64,000 nt of DNA from Gemmatimonadota bacterium (lineage in GTDB: Bacteria; Gemmatimonadota; Gemmatimonadetes; Longimicrobiales; Gaopeijiaceae): NCBI GenBank assembly GCA_009838975.1, contig VXQO01000025.1, forward strand, positions 12,073 to 76,072, in the 5' to 3' direction. Position numbers and translations under genes: made by a program. Positions 43,219-50,826 of this stretch are shown here, one piece after another; the stretch's first letter is position 1, and every line of letters begins with the position of its first letter. The notes under the pieces are model-generated. The model had not been told where the DNA came from. It worked only from the letters and a program-made list of their open reading frames with translations, and ran no database searches.

Positions 43219-44811
43219 CTACGCCGGACCGGCCGCCTTCACTGCCCCGGACACCTGGCCCGCGAAGCGCACGAAGTTGCGCTTGAACATGGCAGCCAGC
43301 TCGGCGGCGGCCGAATCGTAGGCGGCGCCGTCGCTCCAGGTGCCGCGTGGCAGCAGAACGTCGTCGGGTACCCCTGGCACATGCTGCGGCAAGCGCAGGC
43401 CGAAGACCGGATCGACGGTCTGGGGGACGTTGTCCAGGTCGCCGTGGAGGGCCGCCGCCAGCATGGCGCGGGTGTAGCCGAGCTTCATGCGGGTGCCGAC
43501 GCCGTAGCGGCCACCCGTCCAGCCGGTGTTGACGAGCCATACCCGGGCGGCGTGCTCGCGCGTCCTCCTGCCGAGCAGGTCGGCGTACACGCCCGCGGGC
43601 CGCGGAAGAAACGGCGCGCCGAAGCAGGCGCTGAAGGCCGCGCGGGGTTCGGTGACGCCCCTTTCCGTGCCCGCAACCTTGGCCGTGTAGCCGGAGAGGA
43701 AGTGGTACATGGCCTGTGCGGTGTCGAGCCTGGCGATCGGGGGAAGCACGCCGAAGGCGTCGGCGGTGAGGAACACGACGTTGCTCGGGTGGCCGCCCTG
43801 GCCGGACGGCACCGCGTTGGCGATGAAGTGAATCGGGTAGGAGGCACGGGTGTTCTCGGTGATCTCGGCCGAGTCGTAGTCGATCTCCCGCGTGCGTTCG
43901 TCCAGGATGACGTTTTCGAGGATGGTCCCGAATCTGCGCGTGGCGCGGTAGATGTCGGGCTCTCCCTCGGGGGAGAGACGGATCGTCTTGGCGTAGCAGC
44001 CCCCCTCGAAGTTGAAGACGCCGTCGTCGCTCCAGCCGTGTTCGTCGTCACCGATCAGCTGCCGGTCCGGGTTGGCCGAAAGCGTGGTCTTGCCGGTTCC
44101 CGAAAGGCCGAAGAAGAGTGCGGTGTCACCTGCGGCGCCAATGTTGGCGGAGCAGTGCATGGGCAGAACGCCGCGGCCGGGCAGCATGAAGTTCAGCGCC
44201 GAGAAGATGGACTTCTTGATCTCGCCGGCGTAGGCGGTGCCGCCCACAAGCACCACCTTCTCGCTGAAGTTGACGATGATGAAGGCGCCCGAATTGGTGC
44301 CGTGACGGCGGGGGTCGGCCTCGAGCGACGGGGCGTGGTATACGATGAAGTCCGGGGAGAAGTCCGCTTCCTCGCCCGGATCCAGGCGCAGGAACATGTT
44401 GCGGGCGAAAAGGTCGTGCCACGGACTTTCCGAAATCACGCGCACCCGGATTCCGTAGCGCGGATCGGCCCCGGCCTTGGCGTCGCGGACGTACAGATCG
44501 CGGTTGTTCAGATGATCGATGATCCCGGCCTTGAGGAGCTGGTAGTGCCCTTCGGCGATCGGCACATTCACGTCTCCCCAGTCGATGAGGCCGCCGGTGT
44601 CTGCCTCCCGGACCACGAAGCGGTCGTTGGGGGAGCGGCCGGTGTGGGGCGCGGTCAGGGTTACGAGTCCGCCGCCGTGCGCGAGCCGCCCCGTGCCGAG
44701 TCGCAGCGTTTCTTCGTAGAGCTCTGCGGGCGACAGGTTGCGACGAATCCGCCCCCTGGGAGTCATTCCCTCGCCGCGCAGAGCCGTGGTCGGTGCTTCT
44801 GCAACAAGCAT
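43219..44811 (-). CDS. pckA: Phosphoenolpyruvate carboxykinase (ATP)
   Basis: This 530-aa enzyme has the ATP-type PEPCK signature: HTGRSPNDRFVV, GEIKKSIFSALN, the P-loop FFGLSGTGKTTLSANP and the metal motif GDDEHGWSDDG. It converts oxaloacetate and ATP to PEP in gluconeogenesis. ATG 44811 is preferred; its ribosome site is weak, and ATG 44766 (MTPRGRIRR) is an alternative. The malic enzyme gene ends 29 nt upstream, so the two share a transcript and together set flux at the C3/C4 node. The long frame from 47010 is antisense or out-of-frame to the malic enzyme and is not real. Confidence 0.95.
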   Translation of the reverse strand: MLVAEAPTTALRGEGMTPRGRIRRNLSPAELYEETLRLGTGRLAHGGGLVTLTAPHTGRSPNDRFVVREADTGGLIDWGDVNVPIAEGHYQLLKAGIIDHLNNRDLYVRDAKAGADPRYGIRVRVISESPWHDLFARNMFLRLDPGEEADFSPDFIVYHAPSLEADPRRHGTNSGAFIIVNFSEKVVLVGGTAYAGEIKKSIFSALNFMLPGRGVLPMHCSANIGAAGDTALFFGLSGTGKTTLSANPDRQLIGDDEHGWSDDGVFNFEGGCYAKTIRLSPEGEPDIYRATRRFGTILENVILDERTREIDYDSAEITENTRASYPIHFIANAVPSGQGGHPSNVVFLTADAFGVLPPIARLDTAQAMYHFLSGYTAKVAGTERGVTEPRAAFSACFGAPFLPRPAGVYADLLGRRTREHAARVWLVNTGWTGGRYGVGTRMKLGYTRAMLAAALHGDLDNVPQTVDPVFGLRLPQHVPGVPDDVLLPRGTWSDGAAYDSAAAELAAMFKRNFVRFAGQVSGAVKAAGPA

Positions 44812-44840
44812 TTCTCTATCCGTAACTCGCGGTTGTTCGG

Positions 44841-47183
44841 TCAATCCGCAGCGGTGCCCTTTGCATCCGCCAATCTGGTAATGTGATTCCGCTCGGTCCG
44901 TGCGTCTACCGATGCGATGCCGATGAGGTGAACCACTTCGAGCACGGAACTCCCCCGCTGAAGGATGTGAACCGGCTTGTCCATGCCCAGGAGGATGGGA
45001 CCGATGACCTCGGCGTTGCCCAGCTGGCTGATCAGCTTGTAGCAGGCGTTGGAAGCACTGAGGGTGGGAAAGACCAGGACGTTGGCCGGCCCGGTCAGAT
45101 CGCTGAACGGGTACGTCTCCGCGATGATACGCGGGTCGACCGCTACGTCCGCCTGCATTTCGCCGTCCACGGCGAGGCCCGGTGCCAGCCGCTTGACCCA
45201 CTTGACCGCCTCGCGGACCTTCGCGGCTTCCGGGTGCCGCACCGATCCGAAGTTCGAGAAGGACAGCATCCCGATTCGCGGCTGAATCCCCAGGTCGCCC
45301 ACGAATCGGGCTGCCGATATCGCGATCTCGGCGAGGGTCGCCGGGTCGGGGTCGATGTTGACCGTGGTGTCGGCGAAGAAGAGCGGGTCGCGGTCGCGGA
45401 AGGCGACGATGTGAAGCCCCGACACCTTGTTCACCGTGGGTGAAGTGCCGATCACCTCCAGGGCCGGCCTCAGGATCTCCGGGTAGTTGGAGTCGATTCC
45501 CGCCACCATCGCGTCCGCGTCGCCCGCCCGCACCATCATGGACGCGAAGTAGACGGGCTGGTAGGCTCGGGCGCGCGCTTCGGCAAGCGTCAGCCCCTTG
45601 CGGGCCCGGCGCCGATGGAAGTCGTCGGCGTATGCGTAGCGGGCCTCCTCCACCGATGGGGGATGGATGCACTCCACGCCGCTCAGGTCGATCCCGAGCT
45701 CGGCTGCGAAACGGTGGATCTTGTCCGGGTTGCCGATCAGGACGATGCGCGCCGTCCCTTCCTGGACGACCTGTGCCGCCGCGCGCATCACGCGCTCGTT
45801 GTAGCCGTCGGCGAGCACGATCCGCGCGGGCTCCCTCCTTGCTCGTCCCAGGATGCCCCGCATTGCCTCCCGGCCGGGTCCCAGGCTCGCCTCGAGCCTG
45901 TGGCTGTATTCCTCCAGGTCGAGCGCGGTCCGCGCGACGCCTGATTCCATCGCGGCCTTTGCCACGGCGGGCGACACGTGCAGCAGCACCCTGGGATCGA
46001 ACGGCTTCGGGATCAGATACTCCGGCCCGAACTCGAACGCGTCGTCTCCGTATGCCTTGAGCACCGATTCCGGGACGTCGTCGCGCGCGAGCTCGGCAAG
46101 TGCCCGGGTGGCGGCGAGCATCATCTTCTGGTTGATCCTGCGGGCTCTCACGTCGAGTGCGCCGCGGAAAAGGAAGGGGAACCCGAGTACATTGTTGACC
46201 TGGTTGGGATAGTCGGACCTGCCGGTCGCGGTGATCGCGTCGTCGCGGACCTGGGCGACGTCTTCCGGGGTCACCTCGGGATCGGGATTCGCCAGCGCGA
46301 AGATGATCGGGCGGGGGGCCATGGACGCCACCATCTCCGGCGTGATCACCCCCTTGGCCGACAGTCCGATGACCACGTCGGCGCCGGCCATCGCTTCGGC
46401 CAGAGTCCGTTCCGGCCGGTTCGTGGCGAAGGGAAGCTTGTATTCGTTCATCCCGTTCTCGCGCCCCTCGTAGATCACGCCGGCTCGGTCGACCATGAGC
46501 ATGTTCTCGGCCCGGACGCCCAGCCGGAGGCAGTGGCGCGCCGTGGCCAGGGCGGAGGCACCCGCACCGCTGAACACCACCCTGGCCTCGGCCATGTCGC
46601 GGCCCGAGATCTCGATGGCGTTCAGGAGCGCCGCACCCGCGATGATCGCGGTGCCGTGCTGGTCGTCGTGAAAGACCGGGATCCGCATGGTCCTTCGCAG
46701 GGTCTCCTCGATGAGGAAGCACTCGGGAGCCCGGATGTCCTCGAGGTTGATGCCGCCCACGGTGGGTTCCAGCAACTGACAGAAGCGGATGACTTCGTGC
46801 GGATCCTCGGTCCCGATCTCGATGTCGAAGACGTCGATCCCCGCGAATTTCTTGAAGAGGACGCCCTTGCCTTCCATGACCGGCTTGGCGGCCATCGCCC
46901 CGATGTTTCCGAGGCCCAGCACGGCGGTTCCGTTGGATACCACGGCAACGAGGTTCCCGCGGGCCGTATAACGGAAAACCTCTTCGGGATCCCGATGGAT
47001 GGCCATGCACGGTTCGGCCACGCCGGGGCTGTACGCGAGCGTGAGGTCTCTCTGTGTTGCGACCGCTTTCGTGGGAACGACCTCGATCTTCCCGGGGCGG
47101 CCTTCGGCATGATACTCGAGTGCGTCGCTTTCGAAGCCCGACAACGATGTCTCCTCGTGTTCGGAGCGGCTTTCGTCGGCCAC
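44841..47183 (-). CDS. maeB: NADP-type malic enzyme with phosphotransacetylase-like domain
   Basis: This 780-aa protein has the MaeB layout. The N-terminal malic domain (about residues 1-425) has [37 protein letters not shown] and the nucleotide site [13 protein letters not shown] phosphotransacetylase-like domain (about 430-780) follows, with [12 protein letters not shown] and [13 protein letters not shown], often regulatory in MaeB. It makes pyruvate and NADPH from malate. The start is GTG 47183. A good promoter (47251-47280) lies upstream. Its gene is followed by pckA, a pairing that favours gluconeogenesis from acids. Confidence 0.93.
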   Translation of the reverse strand: MADESRSEHEETSLSGFESDALEYHAEGRPGKIEVVPTKAVATQRDLTLAYSPGVAEPCMAIHRDPEEVFRYTARGNLVAVVSNGTAVLGLGNIGAMAAKPVMEGKGVLFKKFAGIDVFDIEIGTEDPHEVIRFCQLLEPTVGGINLEDIRAPECFLIEETLRRTMRIPVFHDDQHGTAIIAGAALLNAIEISGRDMAEARVVFSGAGASALATARHCLRLGVRAENMLMVDRAGVIYEGRENGMNEYKLPFATNRPERTLAEAMAGADVVIGLSAKGVITPEMVASMAPRPIIFALANPDPEVTPEDVAQVRDDAITATGRSDYPNQVNNVLGFPFLFRGALDVRARRINQKMMLAATRALAELARDDVPESVLKAYGDDAFEFGPEYLIPKPFDPRVLLHVSPAVAKAAMESGVARTALDLEEYSHRLEASLGPGREAMRGILGRARREPARIVLADGYNERVMRAAAQVVQEGTARIVLIGNPDKIHRFAAELGIDLSGVECIHPPSVEEARYAYADDFHRRRARKGLTLAEARARAYQPVYFASMMVRAGDADAMVAGIDSNYPEILRPALEVIGTSPTVNKVSGLHIVAFRDRDPLFFADTTVNIDPDPATLAEIAISAARFVGDLGIQPRIGMLSFSNFGSVRHPEAAKVREAVKWVKRLAPGLAVDGEMQADVAVDPRIIAETYPFSDLTGPANVLVFPTLSASNACYKLISQLGNAEVIGPILLGMDKPVHILQRGSSVLEVVHLIGIASVDARTERNHITRLADAKGTAAD

Positions 47184-47250
47184 TCCGCGCTGCTGGTTCT
47201 GAATTCTCGATCCTGAAGGGGTCGGCCTGCGGCTTCCCCGCCGGGAAGTG

Positions 47251-47280
47251 ATCCTACCGGAGCCGCCGAAGCCGCGTCAA
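47251..47280 (-). promoter_or_regulatory. Promoter of the maeB-pckA operon
   Basis: Read on the minus strand: TTGACG (47280-47275), 18 bases, TAGGAT (47256-47251). Transcription would start near 47244, giving a leader of about 60 nt before GTG 47183. The rest of the 226-bp divergent region toward the Omp85 gene shows a TTGACG at 47309 on the plus strand but no acceptable -10 partner. Confidence 0.62.
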
Positions 47281-47409
47281 TCGCCGATCCTCTCCGGGCA
47301 CCAACCCTTTGACGACCACCCGGGTCTAACCATCTTCGAAAGTTGCATCCCCCACCGCCGGGTCACACCCCGGCTCCTCTTTTCACATCGGTTCGCATCA
47401 GATGAGAAC

Positions 47410-49248
47410 ATGACCGCCTCCACCGTCCGTCCGGCGGTCTTCGGACTTCTCCTCTGGCCGGCCCTGGCGGCAGAGACCTCGTTGGCCCAGGAGGCCCGGC
47501 CCGACCCTCTTCCCGCCCAGGACTGCGACGGCGCCGTGATCACGCGTGTCTTCGTGGACAACCACTCGATCTACGACGCCCCCGAACCCGACACGTCGGG
47601 TGCCGAGGGCCTGGTCCCGAGGTTCAGCAACTGGGCACGTTCCGTCGCCAACCGGCTGCACCGGAGAACCCGTCCGAGCTTCATCGAACGCGAACTCCTC
47701 TTCAAGGCCGGCGACTGTCTCGAACCGCTCATGCTGGACGAGTCGGAGCGCCTGCTCAGAGCCCTGCCCTTCATTGCGGAGGCGGACGTCTACCCCGTTC
47801 CCATCGGTGACGACGAGGTGCACGTCGTCGTCGACACCCGGGACGACTGGACCCTGAAGCTGGATGTCCGCGGCGATTGGGACGACCGCCTGCGGCTGAC
47901 GCACGTCGGCCTGACCGAGGAAAATCTCTGGGGTACCGGCACGCTGATCGGATTCTATCTCAGCGAACGGGACGAAAAACGTGATCTGGGGGGCCAGTTT
48001 CGCACCGAGCAGTTCGCCGGGACTCGCCTCGACGCCCATGTCTCCGGCGGACGAACGCGCACCGGCGTCTTCTTCACCGAGTCCGTGTCCTACCCGTTCG
48101 TGGGCGAAGTCGGGCAGTGGGCGTTCGTGGAGTCGTTCGCCCTGCGCGAGGATCTCTTTCCGTACGCCGCGCCGGCCGGATCTTCGTTCACCAACGCGAG
48201 CCTGCCCATCCAGACCCGCTACGGCGAAGGCACCCTCGGGCGCCGTTTCGGCACCCCGGGCGACCTCACGGTTGTCGCGGGTGGAGTGTCCTGGGAGGAC
48301 GTGCGCTTCGATGGGTTCCCGGGCGGTGTCGAGGTGGTCTCGGGGTTCGACTTCTCCGTACGCGACACGGCCGACTCGGCCACGATCGAAGCCATCCGGC
48401 CACAGGTTGCGGCCCGAAAGAGCGGATACCTCAATGTCCTCGCCGGCAAGCGGAACGTGCGGTTCATCACGCGCCGCGGCCTGGACGCAATCCGCGGAGT
48501 ACAGGATGTACGTGTCGGAACGCAGGCTCTGGTCGCCATGGGCACGTCATTCGGGAGGCAATGGGCCAGCCCCGCCGCCGCCGGGCGTGAAATCCGCGGG
48601 AAAGTGTCGCTCTTCGCCGGTTCCGCGCGTTCGAACTGGGTCTTCAACACCGAACTCAACCTCGAGGGCGCCCGATCGTTCGGAGACGCGAGCGACGGCG
48701 GCAACTTCCGCGACGTCCTCGGCGAGTTCGACGCCTACTTCTACTGGCACCCCGTCACGAGCGGTCGCCACACGTTCGTGGCCGGGCTCTCCGGCGCAGG
48801 GGGCTGGAGGAACACGCTTCCATTCCAGCTCACCGTGGGTGGCCCCCACGGCATCCGGGGTTACGACCGGGAGGATTTCCCGGCTGCGCAGCGGCTCGTG
48901 GTCAACCTGGAGGACCGCATACGGCTGGATGGGCCGTTTCCCGATCTCTTCGACCTCGGTCTGGTCCTGTTCTTCGATGCCGGTGCCGGATGGAGCGGCG
49001 ATGTCCCGTTCGGAACCGACTCCGGACTCAGGACTTCCGCCGGAGCGGGGATCCGTGTGGCGCTGCCCGCCGGGGCGCGTCAGGTGTGGCGCCTAGACGT
49101 TGCCGCGCCACTGGAGTGCCGCAGTGTCCAGTGTGTTCAGGTGCGTGCCGGCGCCGACCTGGTGAGCCTGCTGACCGGATTCGACGACCGGCAGGTTCGC
49201 CGCAGCCGGGCCGCGAGTCCGGCCGCCGCGTTTCTGGGCAGCAGGTGA
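47410..49248 (+). CDS. Omp85/BamA-TamA-like outer membrane protein
   Basis: This 612-aa protein has a signal peptide (ending TSLAQ), a POTRA-like N-terminal part (residues about 35-150, with a VITRVFVDNHSIYD strand and FIERELLFKAGDCLEPLMLDES helix) and a 16-strand type barrel. The barrel includes the conserved GGPHGIRGYDREDFPA loop 6 motif (RGY), which is needed in this family. Only one or two POTRA units are present, fewer than the five of BamA, so it is more like a TamA-type or single-POTRA surface antigen. It may insert a specific outer-membrane cargo. ATG 47410 has a weak site (GATGAGAAC). Confidence 0.85.
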   Translation: MTASTVRPAVFGLLLWPALAAETSLAQEARPDPLPAQDCDGAVITRVFVDNHSIYDAPEPDTSGAEGLVPRFSNWARSVANRLHRRTRPSFIERELLFKAGDCLEPLMLDESERLLRALPFIAEADVYPVPIGDDEVHVVVDTRDDWTLKLDVRGDWDDRLRLTHVGLTEENLWGTGTLIGFYLSERDEKRDLGGQFRTEQFAGTRLDAHVSGGRTRTGVFFTESVSYPFVGEVGQWAFVESFALREDLFPYAAPAGSSFTNASLPIQTRYGEGTLGRRFGTPGDLTVVAGGVSWEDVRFDGFPGGVEVVSGFDFSVRDTADSATIEAIRPQVAARKSGYLNVLAGKRNVRFITRRGLDAIRGVQDVRVGTQALVAMGTSFGRQWASPAAAGREIRGKVSLFAGSARSNWVFNTELNLEGARSFGDASDGGNFRDVLGEFDAYFYWHPVTSGRHTFVAGLSGAGGWRNTLPFQLTVGGPHGIRGYDREDFPAAQRLVVNLEDRIRLDGPFPDLFDLGLVLFFDAGAGWSGDVPFGTDSGLRTSAGAGIRVALPAGARQVWRLDVAAPLECRSVQCVQVRAGADLVSLLTGFDDRQVRRSRAASPAAAFLGSR

Positions 49249-49256
49249 CGGAACAT

Positions 49257-49285
49257 TTGACTTCGAGTGCGAAGGATCGTAAACT
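49257..49285 (+). promoter_or_regulatory. Promoter of rpoD
   Basis: TTGACT (49257-49262), 17 bases, TAAACT (49280-49285). Transcription should begin near 49292, so the mRNA has a leader of about 115 nt before the TTG start. The match to the standard sigma-70 consensus is close; the Bacteroidetes-type TTTG motif is not seen. Confidence 0.75.
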
Positions 49286-49406
49286 GTTGCTCCCCACCTC
49301 CGTCCCCGGCCGCCTTCACCGATGAGTAACTGCCGATTCCGGGTCGGTTGCGCGCTCCCGGGCCCCGGTGGGATGCGACAACGTCAACCCCTTCAGGAGA
49401 ACGTCA

Positions 49407-50267
49407 TTGTTCGCAGCCTCTCGCGGTCTCGATTCCTTCGACCAGTATCTACAAGACGTAGAACGCTACCCACTCATCTCGGATCCGGAGGAGGAACGGG
49501 CGCTCGCGCGAAGAGCCCGAACAGGTGACAAGGAGGCGGCGGAGCGCCTTGTCACCGCCAACCTTCGCTTCGTCATCTCCTACGTGAAGAAGTATCAGGG
49601 CCGAGGCCTGGGACTCGCGGAACTGGTTTGCATCGGCAACGAGGGCCTCCTGAAGGCCGTCAAGAAGTTCGATCCGGACAAGGGCGTGAAGTTCATCTCC
49701 TACGCGGTCTGGTGGATTCGCCAGACTGTGCTCCAGGCCCTGGCCGAACAGACCCGCTCCGTCCGCATCCCTCTCAACCAGAATTCCAACCTCGCGCGAC
49801 TGTCCCGCACCAACACCGCTCTGACTCAGCAGCTTGGACGCTCCCCGACCGACCAGGAACTCGCCCGCGAGATGGGCGAGCCGCTGGAGACGGTTCGCGC
49901 ACTGCGCCGCGTCGCTGCGACCGAGCTGAGCCTGGACGCCCCGCTCGACCGCGGTGATCGTGACAGCGCAAGCTTCGGCGAACGGTTCGCCGGCGCGGAG
50001 GGCAGCGAGATCGAGGAGGACGTGGAGGCCGCCGCCCGCCGCGACTACCTCGAGAACATGTTCGACAGCTACCTGACCGAGCGTGAGCGCAAGATCCTCT
50101 ACCTCTACTACGGCCTCGACGATGGCGAGGAGCGGACCCTCGAGGAAATCGGCTCATTGCTGGGCGTGACCCGCGAGCGTATCCGCCAGATCCGGAACCG
50201 GGCGTTCGAAAAGCTCAGGGAGAGTCCCCAGGGCGATTCGCTTTCCGGCTTCTGGGCCACCAACTGA
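49407..50267 (+). CDS. rpoD: Primary-type sigma-70 factor, short form lacking region 1.1
   Basis: This 286-aa protein has sigma regions 1.2 (LDSFDQYLQDVERYPLIS), 2 (ANLRFVISYVKKYQGRG, KFDPDKGVKFISYAVWWIRQ), 3 (RIPLNQNSNLARLSR) and 4 (TERERKILYLYYGL, GVTRERIRQIRNRAFEKL). Region 1.1 is missing, as in the 287-aa RpoD of Bacteroidetes. The start is TTG 49407 with AGGAGA six bases upstream; an ATG at 49368 would not be preceded by a site. The region 2.4 and 4.2 residues look like the usual group 1 type. It is probably a main sigma factor, though a second longer RpoD elsewhere in the genome cannot be excluded. Confidence 0.9.
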   Translation: MFAASRGLDSFDQYLQDVERYPLISDPEEERALARRARTGDKEAAERLVTANLRFVISYVKKYQGRGLGLAELVCIGNEGLLKAVKKFDPDKGVKFISYAVWWIRQTVLQALAEQTRSVRIPLNQNSNLARLSRTNTALTQQLGRSPTDQELAREMGEPLETVRALRRVAATELSLDAPLDRGDRDSASFGERFAGAEGSEIEEDVEAAARRDYLENMFDSYLTERERKILYLYYGLDDGEERTLEEIGSLLGVTRERIRQIRNRAFEKLRESPQGDSLSGFWATN

Positions 50268-50282
50268 TCGACCCACCGGGCG

Positions 50283-50621
50283 TCAGACTTCCGCGCCGCG
50301 CGGGCTGAGCATCACCATTTCACGGGCCCTGATTTCCGCCGTGGGTATCGTGACGCCGTCACGCTCGTAGGAGTCGTACTGCAGGTAGCCCTCCACATAG
50401 AGCTTGTCGCCCTTCGAGACGTACTCCTCGGCCACCTGCGCGAGGCGGCCCCAGAGGTTGACCCGGTGCCAGTCCGTCCGTTCCTCCGAGTCCTCTCCTG
50501 TCGTGCGCCAGTTGGTGGCCAGCGAGACTCGCGCCACCTTCACTCCGGCGCTCGTTACGCGCACGTCGGGGTCGCTCCCCACGTTTCCCACGAGAATGAT
50601 CTTGTTGACTGAGCGGCTCAC
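50283..50621 (-). CDS. ssb: Single-stranded DNA-binding protein, tail-less
   Basis: This 112-aa protein is an OB-fold SSB: NKIILVGNVGSDPDVRVTSAG, ARVSLATNWRT, DWHRVNLWGRLAQVAEEYVSKGDKLYVEGYLQYDSYE and IRAREMVMLSPR. It stops directly after the fold, ending RGAEV, and has no acidic tip of the DDDIPF kind that recruits partner proteins. The start is GTG 50621 with an AAAGGA site. In-frame codons upstream to 50717 show no conservation. It converges with rpoD and is followed upstream by polA on the same strand. Another SSB with a tail may exist elsewhere. Confidence 0.9.
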   Translation of the reverse strand: MSRSVNKIILVGNVGSDPDVRVTSAGVKVARVSLATNWRTTGEDSEERTDWHRVNLWGRLAQVAEEYVSKGDKLYVEGYLQYDSYERDGVTIPTAEIRAREMVMLSPRGAEV

Positions 50622-50702
50622 GTGTGCATCCTTTCCCTGCCTTGTGGACTGATGACCGGTGCCCATTCCCGATCGCCGGGACACCCCGGGTACGCCGGTC
50701 GT

Positions 50703-50718
50703 CTTGTGGACGCACAAG
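50703..50718. repeat. CTTGTG-GACG-CACAAG inverted repeat upstream of ssb
   Basis: The arms are six bases with a four-base spacer. The left arm plus three bases, CTTGTGGAC, recurs as a direct copy at 50641-50649. Both lie in the 205-bp gap between ssb and polA, near the ssb start, and may be operators or chance repeats. No consensus promoter or SOS box was found in the gap. Confidence 0.3.
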
Positions 50719-50826
50719 TGTCGGTCGAAACGAGGGGCGTTCCAATAGCTGGATGGGACAGGTTTTTCCGGGGACTGCGGACGTGCTCCGACTCCGCCGC
50801 GCGCACCCCGCCGGGATGACGGGAGG

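Noticed and set aside
44812-47010. Long open frame continuous with pckA up to 47010
   Set aside because: It is out of frame with and covers the malic enzyme gene on the same strand; the translated part is Arg/Gly-rich and matches no family.
47309-47337. Promoter for the Omp85 gene from TTGACG at 47309
   Set aside because: No -10 element with at least four matches is found at 16-18 bases.
50641-50718. CTTGTGGAC direct repeats as an SOS box or replication-origin element upstream of ssb
   Set aside because: They do not fit known LexA or DnaA box patterns, and only two copies are present.
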